Of a stretch of 27,485 nt of DNA, positions 15,827 to 22,776 are shown piece after piece. The DNA is from an uncultured Phocaeicola sp. (GTDB lineage Bacteria; Bacteroidota; Bacteroidia; Bacteroidales; Bacteroidaceae): NCBI GenBank assembly GCA_958434805.1, contig CAUBDX010000034.1:1-27485 (forward strand). The letters run 5' to 3'. The first letter of the stretch is position 1. Every line of letters begins with the position of its first letter. The notes beneath the pieces are model-generated. The model worked only from the letters and a program-made list of their open reading frames with translations. It was not told where the DNA came from and ran no database searches. Position numbers and translations under genes: made by a program.

Positions 15827-16956
15827 TGGCAGACAACATACTCAGCGATTTCGGCATCAACATCCTCGAAGAGGAGATTGACGATGTGATATTCCAGACC
15901 AACGAGTTCCTGACCGATGCCACCTTCACAGGCTCACAAGGGCCGTTCTGGTGGATCCTCCAAATGTGTATGGCATTGGCGGCACTGTTCTCTATCATCG
16001 TGGCGGCAAGCATGGCCTACAAGATGATGGTGAAGAACGAACCGTTGGACGTGATGAAACTGTTCAAGCCCTTGGTGGTGAGCATCATCCTCTGTTGGTG
16101 GTACCCACCTGCTGACACAGGCATGACCAACAGCGGCAGCAGCTGGTGCGTATTGGATTTTCTATCCTATATTCCCAATTGCATCGGCAGTTACACCCAC
16201 GACCTCTATGAGGCAGAGGCGACCCAAATTTCCGACAAGTTTGAGGAGGTGCAGCAGTTGGTATATGTCAGGGACTCGATGTACACTGACCTCCAGGCAC
16301 AGGCAGACGTGGCGCATAAGGGCACATCAGACCCCAACCTGATAGAGGCGACGATGGAGCAGACGGGCGTGGACGAAGTGACCAACATGGAGAAGGATGC
16401 CAGCAAACTGTGGTTCACCTCACTGACGGCAGGGGCCGTGGTGGGCATCGACAAGATAGTGATGCTGATAGCCCTGATCGTGTTCCGCATCGGTTGGTGG
16501 GCGACGATATACTGTCAGCAGATATTGCTCGGAATGCTCACTATATTCGGTCCAATACAATGGGCATTTTCGTTGCTGCCCAAGTGGGAAGGAGCGTGGG
16601 CGAAGTGGCTAACCCGTTATTTGACAGTTCATTTCTACGGAGCCATGCTCTACTTCGTCGGTTTCTACGTCCTGTTGCTGTTTGATATTGTGCTCTGCAT
16701 ACAGGTAGAGAACCTGACGGCCATCACCGCCAGTGAGCAGACGATGGCAGCCTATCTGCAAAACTCGTTCTTCTCGGCAGGCTATCTGATGGCAGCGAGC
16801 ATCGTGGCGTTGAAATGCCTGAACCTCGTGCCCGACCTTGCGGCATGGATGATACCAGAGGGCGACACCGCCTTCTCAACCCGAAACTTCGGCGAGGGCG
16901 TGGCACAACAAGCCAAGATGACGGCTACGGGAACCATGGCGACCGTGATGAGATAA
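15826..16956 (+). CDS. traJ: TraJ, VirB6-like multi-spanning membrane protein
   Basis: A 376-residue integral membrane protein. Hydrophobic segments are at about residues 40-66, 82-95, 200-225, 228-250, 262-295 and 320-335, with a soluble periplasmic-type loop between 95 and 195. The sequence around IYCQQILLGMLTIFGPIQWAFSLLP is characteristic of TraJ of Bacteroidetes conjugative transposons, the VirB6 counterpart that lines the inner-membrane pore. The region ends with the polar tail AFSTRNFGEGVAQQAK. It is coupled to the upstream small gene by a one-base overlap (TGATG) and followed by a strong hairpin. Confidence 0.88.
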   Translation: MADNILSDFGINILEEEIDDVIFQTNEFLTDATFTGSQGPFWWILQMCMALAALFSIIVAASMAYKMMVKNEPLDVMKLFKPLVVSIILCWWYPPADTGMTNSGSSWCVLDFLSYIPNCIGSYTHDLYEAEATQISDKFEEVQQLVYVRDSMYTDLQAQADVAHKGTSDPNLIEATMEQTGVDEVTNMEKDASKLWFTSLTAGAVVGIDKIVMLIALIVFRIGWWATIYCQQILLGMLTIFGPIQWAFSLLPKWEGAWAKWLTRYLTVHFYGAMLYFVGFYVLLLFDIVLCIQVENLTAITASEQTMAAYLQNSFFSAGYLMAASIVALKCLNLVPDLAAWMIPEGDTAFSTRNFGEGVAQQAKMTATGTMATVMR

Positions 16957-16965
16957 CATGTGAGT

Positions 16966-16991
16966 GTGCGGTGAGTCACCGCACCTCCTAT
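16966..16991 (+). repeat. Hairpin of the GTGAG/CCTCCTA family, copy 1
   Basis: GTGCGGTG (16966-16973), loop AGT, CACCGCAC (16977-16984), a perfect 8-bp stem, then CTCCTAT. Related copies lie at 24981 and 25511, and inverted at 26816. No T run follows, so a simple terminator is unlikely in this orientation; processing site, stabiliser or attenuator are open. Confidence 0.65.
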
Positions 16992-17021
16992 TGAAACAAA
17001 TAAAAGTAACCATCAAGAAAA

Positions 17022-17423
17022 ATGAAAGCAAAAAATGAAATTGAGCGTTGGCTCAAAGATGAGAAATTCATGGCGTTTGCCAACAAGCGTGCAAAGGAAG
17101 AGTTTTTCAATTCCGAAAACAACTACATCGACCCACAGTATGAGGAGATGGCAGAAGGCTTTGAGGATAACGACGAGTATGTAGTGCCTATGGTAGATTA
17201 CCTGAGTTATCGCTTGCATCGTGCCAAAATCTACAGAAATCGACGGAGACGTGAACGTGACATCTGGTGGGTGTGGATCCAACTGAAATACGAAGGCATC
17301 TACGTAGAGGCTTGCATCAAGTATTACGCCAAACTGGTGGAAGAAGTTGAGAAGGACATATACACCATCCTGCACCGTGAATATGTGAGAATGAAGAGAA
17401 ATCAGACCTCAAACAAGCAGTAA
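17022..17423 (+). CDS. Hypothetical transfer-operon protein
   Basis: A 133-residue, highly charged protein without a signal peptide or membrane helix. It is rich in Glu, Lys and Arg with several Tyr and Trp (IWWVWIQLKYEGIYVEACIKYY), and carries a basic block, RRRRER, at about 75-81. I do not recognise its family. It lies between traJ and traK, 65 bp after traJ and 3 bp before traK, and is transcribed with them. A cytoplasmic soluble accessory protein of the transfer channel is the simplest reading; nucleic acid binding is possible from the basic segment. Confidence 0.6.
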   Translation: MKAKNEIERWLKDEKFMAFANKRAKEEFFNSENNYIDPQYEEMAEGFEDNDEYVVPMVDYLSYRLHRAKIYRNRRRRERDIWWVWIQLKYEGIYVEACIKYYAKLVEEVEKDIYTILHREYVRMKRNQTSNKQ

Positions 17424-17426
17424 CGT

Positions 17427-18041
17427 ATGGTAATCAAGAACTTAGAAAACAAAATCAAGCTGGTGGGCATCATCTGCTCTGCGTTCCTCATGGGCTGCAT
17501 CATCATCTCGGTGTCGAGCATCTGGACGGCGCGCTGCATGGTGACGGACGCGCAGCAAAAGGTGTATGTATTGGACGGCAACGTGCCCATACTGGTGAAC
17601 CGCACCACGATGGAGGAAACGCTGGATGTGGAGGCAAAGAGCCATATCGAGATGTTCCACCATTACTTCTTTACGCTTGCTCCCGATGACAAGTACATCC
17701 GCTATTCGATGGAGAAGGCGATGTATTTGGTCGATGAAACTGGTTTGGCGCAGTACAATACGCTGAAGGAAAAGGGCTTTTACAACAATATCATGGGTAC
17801 GAGTGCCGTGTTCAGCATCTTTTGCGACAGCATCAAGTTCAACAAGGAGAAGATGGAGTTCACCTACTACGGTAGGCAAAGGATAGAGCGAAGGAGCAAT
17901 ATTCTGATGCGTGAATTGGTGACGGCGGGACAGGTGAAGCGCGTGCCGAGGACGGAGAACAATCCTCATGGACTGCTCATCACGAACTGGAGAACCTTGC
18001 TCAACAAGGATATTGAGCAGAAGTCGAAGTCAAACTTCTAA
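17427..18041 (+). CDS. traK: TraK, VirB8-like inner-membrane protein
   Basis: A 204-residue protein with a short cytoplasmic N-terminus, one transmembrane helix (residues 11-33, KLVGIICSAFLMGCIIISVSS), and a periplasmic domain. The segment QKVYVLDGNVPILVNRTTMEE and the C-terminal EFTYYGRQRIERRSNILMRELVT are typical TraK signatures of Bacteroides conjugative transposons. The single-span topology with a periplasmic NTF2-like fold matches VirB8. It follows the hypothetical gene by 3 bp and precedes traL by 12 bp. Confidence 0.9.
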   Translation: MVIKNLENKIKLVGIICSAFLMGCIIISVSSIWTARCMVTDAQQKVYVLDGNVPILVNRTTMEETLDVEAKSHIEMFHHYFFTLAPDDKYIRYSMEKAMYLVDETGLAQYNTLKEKGFYNNIMGTSAVFSIFCDSIKFNKEKMEFTYYGRQRIERRSNILMRELVTAGQVKRVPRTENNPHGLLITNWRTLLNKDIEQKSKSNF

Positions 18042-18053
18042 TATCCTAGCGGT

Positions 18054-18473
18054 ATGAGTGTAAAAGGAATCAGACGGATGCTTGTGGGCGAGGATATGCC
18101 CGACAAGAACGACCCCAAGTACAAGAAGCGGTATGAGAAGGAGGTGGCGGCAGGGCGCAAGTTTGCCAAGACCGCGAGGATAGACCGTGCGGCGGCTAAG
18201 GTGCAAGGCTTTGCCAATGCCCACAAGACGCTGTTTCTCGTCATCGTCTTCGGCTTTGTCGCCACGTGCTTCGGCATCAACATCTACAGGATGGTGCGGT
18301 ATTACGGTCATCGGACGGAGGCTGCAAGTGCCATCGAGCGGCAGGAAGGGCGCATGAAGCAGATGATGAATGCAGCCCATTGCATCACTCCTCCCGTGAC
18401 GCATCGAACCAACGAGGAGAATCGAGACAAGTCAGTAACATCAAAATCAGACAGCGATGAGAATAACAGATAA
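18054..18473 (+). CDS. traL: TraL-like (DUF3989) membrane protein
   Basis: A 139-residue protein with a basic cytoplasmic N-terminus (KKRYEKEVAAGRKFAKTARI), one transmembrane helix (about residues 58-80, KTLFLVIVFGFVATCFGINIY), and a short polar C-terminal tail. Place (between traK and traM), length and topology fit TraL/DUF3989. It overlaps traM by 17 nt in a different frame, so translation of the two is coupled. The C-terminus is low in complexity and rich in Ser/Asp/Asn. Confidence 0.75.
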   Translation: MSVKGIRRMLVGEDMPDKNDPKYKKRYEKEVAAGRKFAKTARIDRAAAKVQGFANAHKTLFLVIVFGFVATCFGINIYRMVRYYGHRTEAASAIERQEGRMKQMMNAAHCITPPVTHRTNEENRDKSVTSKSDSDENNR

Positions 18474-19599
18474 GATAAACTTCCGTCAGCCGAAGTACAT
18501 GCTGCCAGCCATCGTGTACATCCCGTTGATTGCCACAGGCTATTTTGTCTTTGACATGTTCAATACGGAGGTGGCGGAAACGCAGGACAAGAACCTGCAG
18601 ACCACCGAGTTTCTGAACCCCAACCTGCCCGGAGCGCAGATTAAGAATGGTGACGGCATCGGTGGCAAGTATGAGAACATGGCGAAGTCGTATGGTCGCA
18701 TAGCAGACTATTCGGCTGTTGATAACATTGAGCGTGACAACGAAGAAGAGAAAGAAGCGTATGAATCCAAGTACACAGAAGAAGACCTTGCGGAACTCGT
18801 CCGTCAGGCAGAAGAGAAGGACGATGCAGCCGAAGTGGCCGATGCCAAGGCGCGAGAAGCGGAAGCACTCGAAGCACTCAACAAGGCACTCGCCGAAGCG
18901 AGGCTGAGAGGACAGGCGGCAGTTGCCCCCGTGGCCCAGGATACCACACAGGCTGGGCCTCCCAAGGAGCAGATTGAGGTGAAAGGTCAGATTGCCGAGG
19001 ACAGCAAGGCGGTGAAGGCACTGGACGAGGAGGACAAGGCACAGGAGGTGGTGAAGAAGGTGAAGGTGACTTCGGACTATTTCAACACCCTGACGCAGAA
19101 CGAGCATGAGCCAAAGCTCATCAAGGCCATCATTGACGAGGACGTGAAGGCTACGGACGGGTCGAGGGTGCGGCTGAGACTGTTGGACGATATTGAGATT
19201 GGTGAGACCGTGGTGAAGAAAGGGTCGTACCTCTATGCCACCATGAGCGGTTTCGGTTCGCAGCGAGTGAAGGGTAGCATCAACTCCATCCTTGTGGATG
19301 ACGAGCTGATAAAGGTTTCGCTTTCGCTTTATGACACGGACGGACTGGAGGGACTGTATGTCCCCGGCAGCCAGTTCCGTGAGACCACGAAAGATGTGGC
19401 GAGCGGTGCTATGCAGAGCAACATGAACATCGACCAGAGTGGAGCGAACAACAGTTTCTCGCAATGGGGAATGCAAGCCGTGACCAATGCCTACCAGAAG
19501 ACAAGCAATGCCATCAGCAAGGCTATCAAGAAGAACAAAGTGAAGCTGAAGTATGGGACGTTTGTTTACCTTGTAAATGGGAAAGAGAAAAGGAAATAG
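18457..19599 (+). CDS. traM: TraM, VirB10-like bridge protein
   Basis: A 380-residue protein with one N-terminal transmembrane helix (residues 14-31, AIVYIPLIATGYFVFDMF), then a long charged, Glu/Ala-rich linker (about 70-200, with AEEKDDAAEVADAKAREAEA) and a C-terminal beta-rich domain beginning near 215 (DGSRVRLRLLDDIEIGETVV, VPGSQFRETTKDVASGAM). This is TraM of Bacteroides conjugative transposons, the VirB10 counterpart linking inner and outer membranes. The linker would span the periplasm. It overlaps traL by 17 nt and is followed by the covarying hairpin, copy B. Confidence 0.88.
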   Translation: MRITDKINFRQPKYMLPAIVYIPLIATGYFVFDMFNTEVAETQDKNLQTTEFLNPNLPGAQIKNGDGIGGKYENMAKSYGRIADYSAVDNIERDNEEEKEAYESKYTEEDLAELVRQAEEKDDAAEVADAKAREAEALEALNKALAEARLRGQAAVAPVAQDTTQAGPPKEQIEVKGQIAEDSKAVKALDEEDKAQEVVKKVKVTSDYFNTLTQNEHEPKLIKAIIDEDVKATDGSRVRLRLLDDIEIGETVVKKGSYLYATMSGFGSQRVKGSINSILVDDELIKVSLSLYDTDGLEGLYVPGSQFRETTKDVASGAMQSNMNIDQSGANNSFSQWGMQAVTNAYQKTSNAISKAIKKNKVKLKYGTFVYLVNGKEKRK

Positions 19600-19605
19600 A
19601 CACTG

Positions 19606-19636
19606 CCCGACAACGGAATTGTCGGGAACGGTGGCT
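19606..19636 (+). repeat. Conserved intergenic hairpin with AACGGTGGCT tail, copy B
   Basis: CCCGACAA (19606-19613), loop CGGAA, TTGTCGGG (19619-19626), an 8-bp perfect stem with a 5-nt loop, then AACGGTGGCT. Against copy A at 10307 the stem differs at positions 6-8 on both arms with pairing kept. It lies between traM and traN; no T run follows. Confidence 0.7.
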
Positions 19637-19668
19637 CATAGAGTATAAACATCAAAAAATCAACTAAT

Positions 19669-20514
19669 ATGAATTGTTTTCAGAAAATGAATGTCTGTGC
19701 ATTGCTTTCGCTGAGCGTGCTTTCAGCCAAGGCGCAGACCACCTACATGGAGATGGAGCAGCTGACGGTCAACGACCAAGTGACCACCGTCATCACCGCC
19801 TCCGAACCCATCCGCTTTGTCGATATATCCACAGACAAGGTGGTGGGCGACCAACCCATCAACAACACCATCCGCCTGAAGCCGAAGGACAACGTGTATG
19901 CCGACGGTGAGGTGTTGGCGATAGTGACAATCGTGACGGAACGCTACCGCACGCAGTATGCACTGCTCTATACCACGAGGATGCAGGAGGCAGTAACCGA
20001 TAAGGAAATAGAATGCTCGGAGCGCAATGCCTACAACAATCCCGCTGTAAGCCTGTCCACTGCCGACATGACCAAGTATGCACGTCAGATATGGTCATCG
20101 TCTGCCAAATACCGCAACGTGGCGACGAAGATGCACCGCATGGTAATGCGCCTGAACAACATCTACAGCGTGGGCGAATATTTCTTCATCGACTTCTCCG
20201 TGGAGAACAAGACCAACATCCGCTTCGACATCGACGAGATGCGCATCAAACTATCGGACAAGAAGCAGAGCAAGGCTACCAATGCGCAGATAGTGGAACT
20301 GACCCCATCTCTTGTGTTGGACGATGCGAAGACCTTCAAGTATGGCTATCGCAACGTGATTGTGGTGAAGAAGATGACCTTCCCCAACGACAAGGTGCTG
20401 ACCATCGAGCTGTCGGAAAAACAGATAAGTGGACGCACCATCTCGCTCAGCATCGACTATGAGGATGTGCTGTCTGCCGATTCGTTTAACCATATACTGT
20501 TGGAGGAGGAATAA
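19669..20514 (+). CDS. traN: TraN (DUF4138), VirB9-like periplasmic/outer-membrane protein
   Basis: A 281-residue exported protein with a signal peptide (residues 1-22, ending SAKAQ) followed by a region rich in beta structure. TEPIRFVDISTDKVVGDQPINN-type sequence (here SEPIRFVDISTDKV), RLKPKDN near residue 69, and a C-terminal block (IDYEDVLSAD) are typical of TraN/DUF4138. Its place after traM, as VirB9 beside VirB10, and its export fit a role in the outer-membrane part of the channel. Its stop shares one base with the next start (TAATG). Confidence 0.88.
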   Translation: MNCFQKMNVCALLSLSVLSAKAQTTYMEMEQLTVNDQVTTVITASEPIRFVDISTDKVVGDQPINNTIRLKPKDNVYADGEVLAIVTIVTERYRTQYALLYTTRMQEAVTDKEIECSERNAYNNPAVSLSTADMTKYARQIWSSSAKYRNVATKMHRMVMRLNNIYSVGEYFFIDFSVENKTNIRFDIDEMRIKLSDKKQSKATNAQIVELTPSLVLDDAKTFKYGYRNVIVVKKMTFPNDKVLTIELSEKQISGRTISLSIDYEDVLSADSFNHILLEEE

Positions 20515-20551
20515 TGAGAATTAGGAATGAGGAATTAGGAGTGAGGAATTG
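20514..20551 (+). repeat. 14-bp tandem interspersed-type repeat at the traO start
   Basis: GGAATGAGGAATTA (20524-20537) and GGAGTGAGGAATTG (20538-20551) are adjacent 14-bp units, and a partial unit (ATGAGAATTA, 20514-20523) precedes them. Sequences translating as NEELGVRN are, as I recall, widespread in Bacteroidetes genomes as short interspersed repeats. Here it supplies the start codon and first 12 residues of traO. Confidence 0.55.
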
Positions 20552-21059
20552 GCTTGTGCATACCTTACTCGTTGTCATCTGTTTTATGGCAAGCATGACT
20601 CCGGCAATGGCGCAGCAGAATAGCGACCGCATATCCTTGGGGTTCGGATGCCTGTATGAGCGAGGACTGGACGTGACGCTGTCCTACGAGTATGAGACGA
20701 AGTACCACAATGCGTGGGAGTATTTTGCAAACGGATATATCAAGTGGAACGAGTGCGCATCGTGCGGTCATGTCTGTCCTGAGAGTTTTTGGAACAACTA
20801 CCGCAGTTATGGTTTCGGCTTTGCCTATAAGCCCTGTGTGGCAAGAGGACGCAACCACCATGGCAACATGCGCATAGGAGCATCGGCAGGTAGCGATACT
20901 GACAGGTTCTTGGGTGGCATCCACCTCGGCTATGAGCAAAACTATACACTCAGACACGGCTGGAAGCTCTTCTGGCAGGTGAAGACCGATGTGATGATCA
21001 AGGGTGAAGACCTGTTCAGAACGGGTATTGTCCTGGGTGTGAAACTTCCTGTAAAATGA
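20514..21059 (+). CDS. traO: TraO-like exported conjugation protein
   Basis: A 181-residue exported protein. The signal peptide is unusually long: a polar, charged head, MRIRNEELGVRN, from a repeat sequence, then the hydrophobic core WLVHTLLVVICFMASM and cleavage after AMAQ at about 33-34. The mature part is beta-rich with alternating Gly/Tyr and aromatic residues (FGFAYKPCVARGR, LGYEQNYTLRHGWKLFWQVK), the pattern of TraO, an outer-membrane-associated protein. It overlaps both neighbours (1 nt upstream, 4 nt downstream). An in-frame ATG nearer the hydrophobic core exists at residue 25, inside the core, so the repeat-derived start is preferred. Confidence 0.8.
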   Translation: MRIRNEELGVRNWLVHTLLVVICFMASMTPAMAQQNSDRISLGFGCLYERGLDVTLSYEYETKYHNAWEYFANGYIKWNECASCGHVCPESFWNNYRSYGFGFAYKPCVARGRNHHGNMRIGASAGSDTDRFLGGIHLGYEQNYTLRHGWKLFWQVKTDVMIKGEDLFRTGIVLGVKLPVK

Positions 21060-21721
21060 CTATGCGTATGAAGAAACTGTTTTCAATCTTGGCAGTTGCG
21101 GCAACGGTGTTGCTGACTGCCTGTGACGAGCATCAGGACTTTCCCGACACAGCCATGAAGGTCACCCATATCTTGACCACTGACGGCAAGGTGATGCCCT
21201 ACGAAACCTACGAGCAATCGTGCAAGCAAGCCATTGCAGTGGTGTTCAACGTCAATCAGAGGGAAGAAATGGAGGGAAACGGATATGCCGTCTATCTGTG
21301 GGACATCGCTCCCGAAGCCTTTGCTGACAGTATCGGTGTGGAACAGGACACATCCTGTGACCTCACCGCCTACGACGGCAACAAGAACACTTTTGCCCTT
21401 TATGGCACGACCGATGTGAAGTCGCCTTTGGCTGAGCGTGTCTTCGACATGTGGCGTTACGGGCAAAGTGCCTATATCCCCAGTGTGGCACAGATGCGTC
21501 TGCTCTATCATGCCAAGGACATCATCAACCCATACATCCTGAAATGCGGCGGCACACCTATCCCCGATGAGGATGATGACTGTTGGTATTGGACTTCAAC
21601 GGAGGTAGAAGGACAAGCGACCGCCAAGGCATGGCTTTACTCACTGGGAAGCGGTGCCATACAGGAGACTCCCAAGTGGCAGCCGCATAAGGCGAGACCC
21701 ATCATCACGATTATGGATTAG
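21056..21721 (+). CDS. Surface lipoprotein, possibly lectin-like
   Basis: A 221-residue lipoprotein with a signal sequence and lipobox LTAC (C23). The start at 21056 overlaps the traO stop by 4 nt; ATGs at 21062 and 21068 would work as well. The N-terminal part is rich in charged and aromatic residues. The C-terminal part (IPSVAQMRLLYHAKDIINPY, CWYWTSTEVEGQATAKAWLYSLGSG, HKARPII) resembles the DUF1566/C-type-lectin-like fold, with a WTST motif before an A-W-Y-SL-SG block and a C-terminal basic R-PI end. That fold often binds sugars or proteins, so a role in cell contact is plausible. It follows traO in the same orientation, and Bacteroidetes transfer operons often carry exported accessory genes here. 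Confidence 0.65.
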   Translation: MTMRMKKLFSILAVAATVLLTACDEHQDFPDTAMKVTHILTTDGKVMPYETYEQSCKQAIAVVFNVNQREEMEGNGYAVYLWDIAPEAFADSIGVEQDTSCDLTAYDGNKNTFALYGTTDVKSPLAERVFDMWRYGQSAYIPSVAQMRLLYHAKDIINPYILKCGGTPIPDEDDDCWYWTSTEVEGQATAKAWLYSLGSGAIQETPKWQPHKARPIITIMD

Positions 21722-21787
21722 CCCATATACAGACATCGAGTATCACCCGTATCATCATCAAAGTACAACAATTAAAAAAGAAAAAGC

Positions 21788-22696
21788 ATGAAAAAGAATT
21801 TGTTTCTAATGTTGGGACTTGGAGCCATGCTCCTCACGTCCTGTGACCAAGACATCGTCAATGAGATTTACCTGCCCGGTGGCGGAGGTTCTGTGGTCGT
21901 GACCGACAGCACATCAACCAAGCAGCTTCAGGTATTCACCAATCTGGAGATGCTGCAACCTGCCGTTTCCACACGAGCCGTTGACAACCAGTGGGAACTC
22001 AATGATATGATTGGCATCTCTTCCACAGGGATGATCAACAATATGAAGTTCACCCGAAGCGGCGGCACGAATCAGTTTGTGTCAGCCAACAAGGTGTTTT
22101 TCACGGACACAGACACTCACACCTTCAATGCCTACTATCCCTATACGGCAAATCCTACCAACGACCTCATAGAGTTCCAAGTGCCGGAGGCAGCTGTACA
22201 GAGTGAGCAGAAGGTCAATGATTTTCTGTTTGCCAGTGGAGCGGCATCATACGCCAATCCGAGCCTTACATTGAACTTCACCCATCAGATGGTGCGTGTC
22301 ATCATCAAGGTCTATACCTCACCAGAATACGGTTTCACCACCAATGATTTTGCAGGAAGCCTACTCACGTTCGTCGGTTATTTTGACAGCGGTACTTTCA
22401 ACATCAAGACCGGAAAGGTAGAATGCAGTGACGAGTCGGTGACGACCTATTATTTCGGCGACCCACAAAGTGACCACATGGAATATACGCTTTATGTTCC
22501 TGCACAGGTTATGCCAGACATGACATTGCAACTCAGCAATGGGGAGAACTTCGTATTCCTCACAAACGACACGTGGAAAGCGGGTCATTCCTACAGCTAT
22601 TCATTGAAGCCTGTACGCAACACCTTGGAGGTCATATCTGCAACTATTTCTCCGTGGACAGTAGAGTCTGAGAAGACCATCAACGGCTACGAATAA
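21788..22696 (+). CDS. Fimbrillin-family lipoprotein
   Basis: A 302-residue lipoprotein with lipobox LTSC (C19). After a Gly/Ser/Thr-rich spacer comes a domain with AVDNQWELNDMIGISSTGM, FTDTDTHTFNAYYPYT, ASYANPSLTLNFTHQMVRVIIKV, SFNIKTGKVECS-type strands and a C-terminal VISATISPWTVE, the pattern of fimbrillin (Mfa-like 1/FimA-like) proteins of Bacteroidales. Such proteins form surface fimbriae after lipid anchoring and strand exchange. Being in the transfer operon between the TraO/lipoprotein pair and the coupling protein gene, it could provide a mating-related pilus or adhesin; whether it polymerises is unknown, since no anchor or tip genes are seen. Confidence 0.75.
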   Translation: MKKNLFLMLGLGAMLLTSCDQDIVNEIYLPGGGGSVVVTDSTSTKQLQVFTNLEMLQPAVSTRAVDNQWELNDMIGISSTGMINNMKFTRSGGTNQFVSANKVFFTDTDTHTFNAYYPYTANPTNDLIEFQVPEAAVQSEQKVNDFLFASGAASYANPSLTLNFTHQMVRVIIKVYTSPEYGFTTNDFAGSLLTFVGYFDSGTFNIKTGKVECSDESVTTYYFGDPQSDHMEYTLYVPAQVMPDMTLQLSNGENFVFLTNDTWKAGHSYSYSLKPVRNTLEVISATISPWTVESEKTINGYE

Positions 22697-22712
22697 AACT
22701 CATAAGAGGATT

Positions 22713-22746
22713 GGAGGGTGTCCACCGTGGCATCCTTCATCTTTTC
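22713..22746 (+). terminator. Hairpin with T-rich tail after the fimbrillin gene
   Basis: GGGTG (22716-22720) pairs with CATCC (22731-22735), then CCA with TGG across a one-base bulge, and GGA (22713-22715) extends the base against TTC (22736-22738). The tract CTTTTCT follows at 22741-22747. A weak terminator or attenuator before the coupling-protein gene; the stem is imperfect. Confidence 0.4.
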
Positions 22747-22776
22747 TCATTATCACCCAACATCATCGTAAAGTAA

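Noticed and set aside
16966..16991. Intrinsic terminator after traJ
   Set aside because: The stem is strong but no T run follows on either strand, and the operon continues.
18385..19476. Minus-strand open frame of 363 codons
   Set aside because: It is the antisense shadow of traM; the plus frame has clear TraM features and the minus frame has no recognisable domain.
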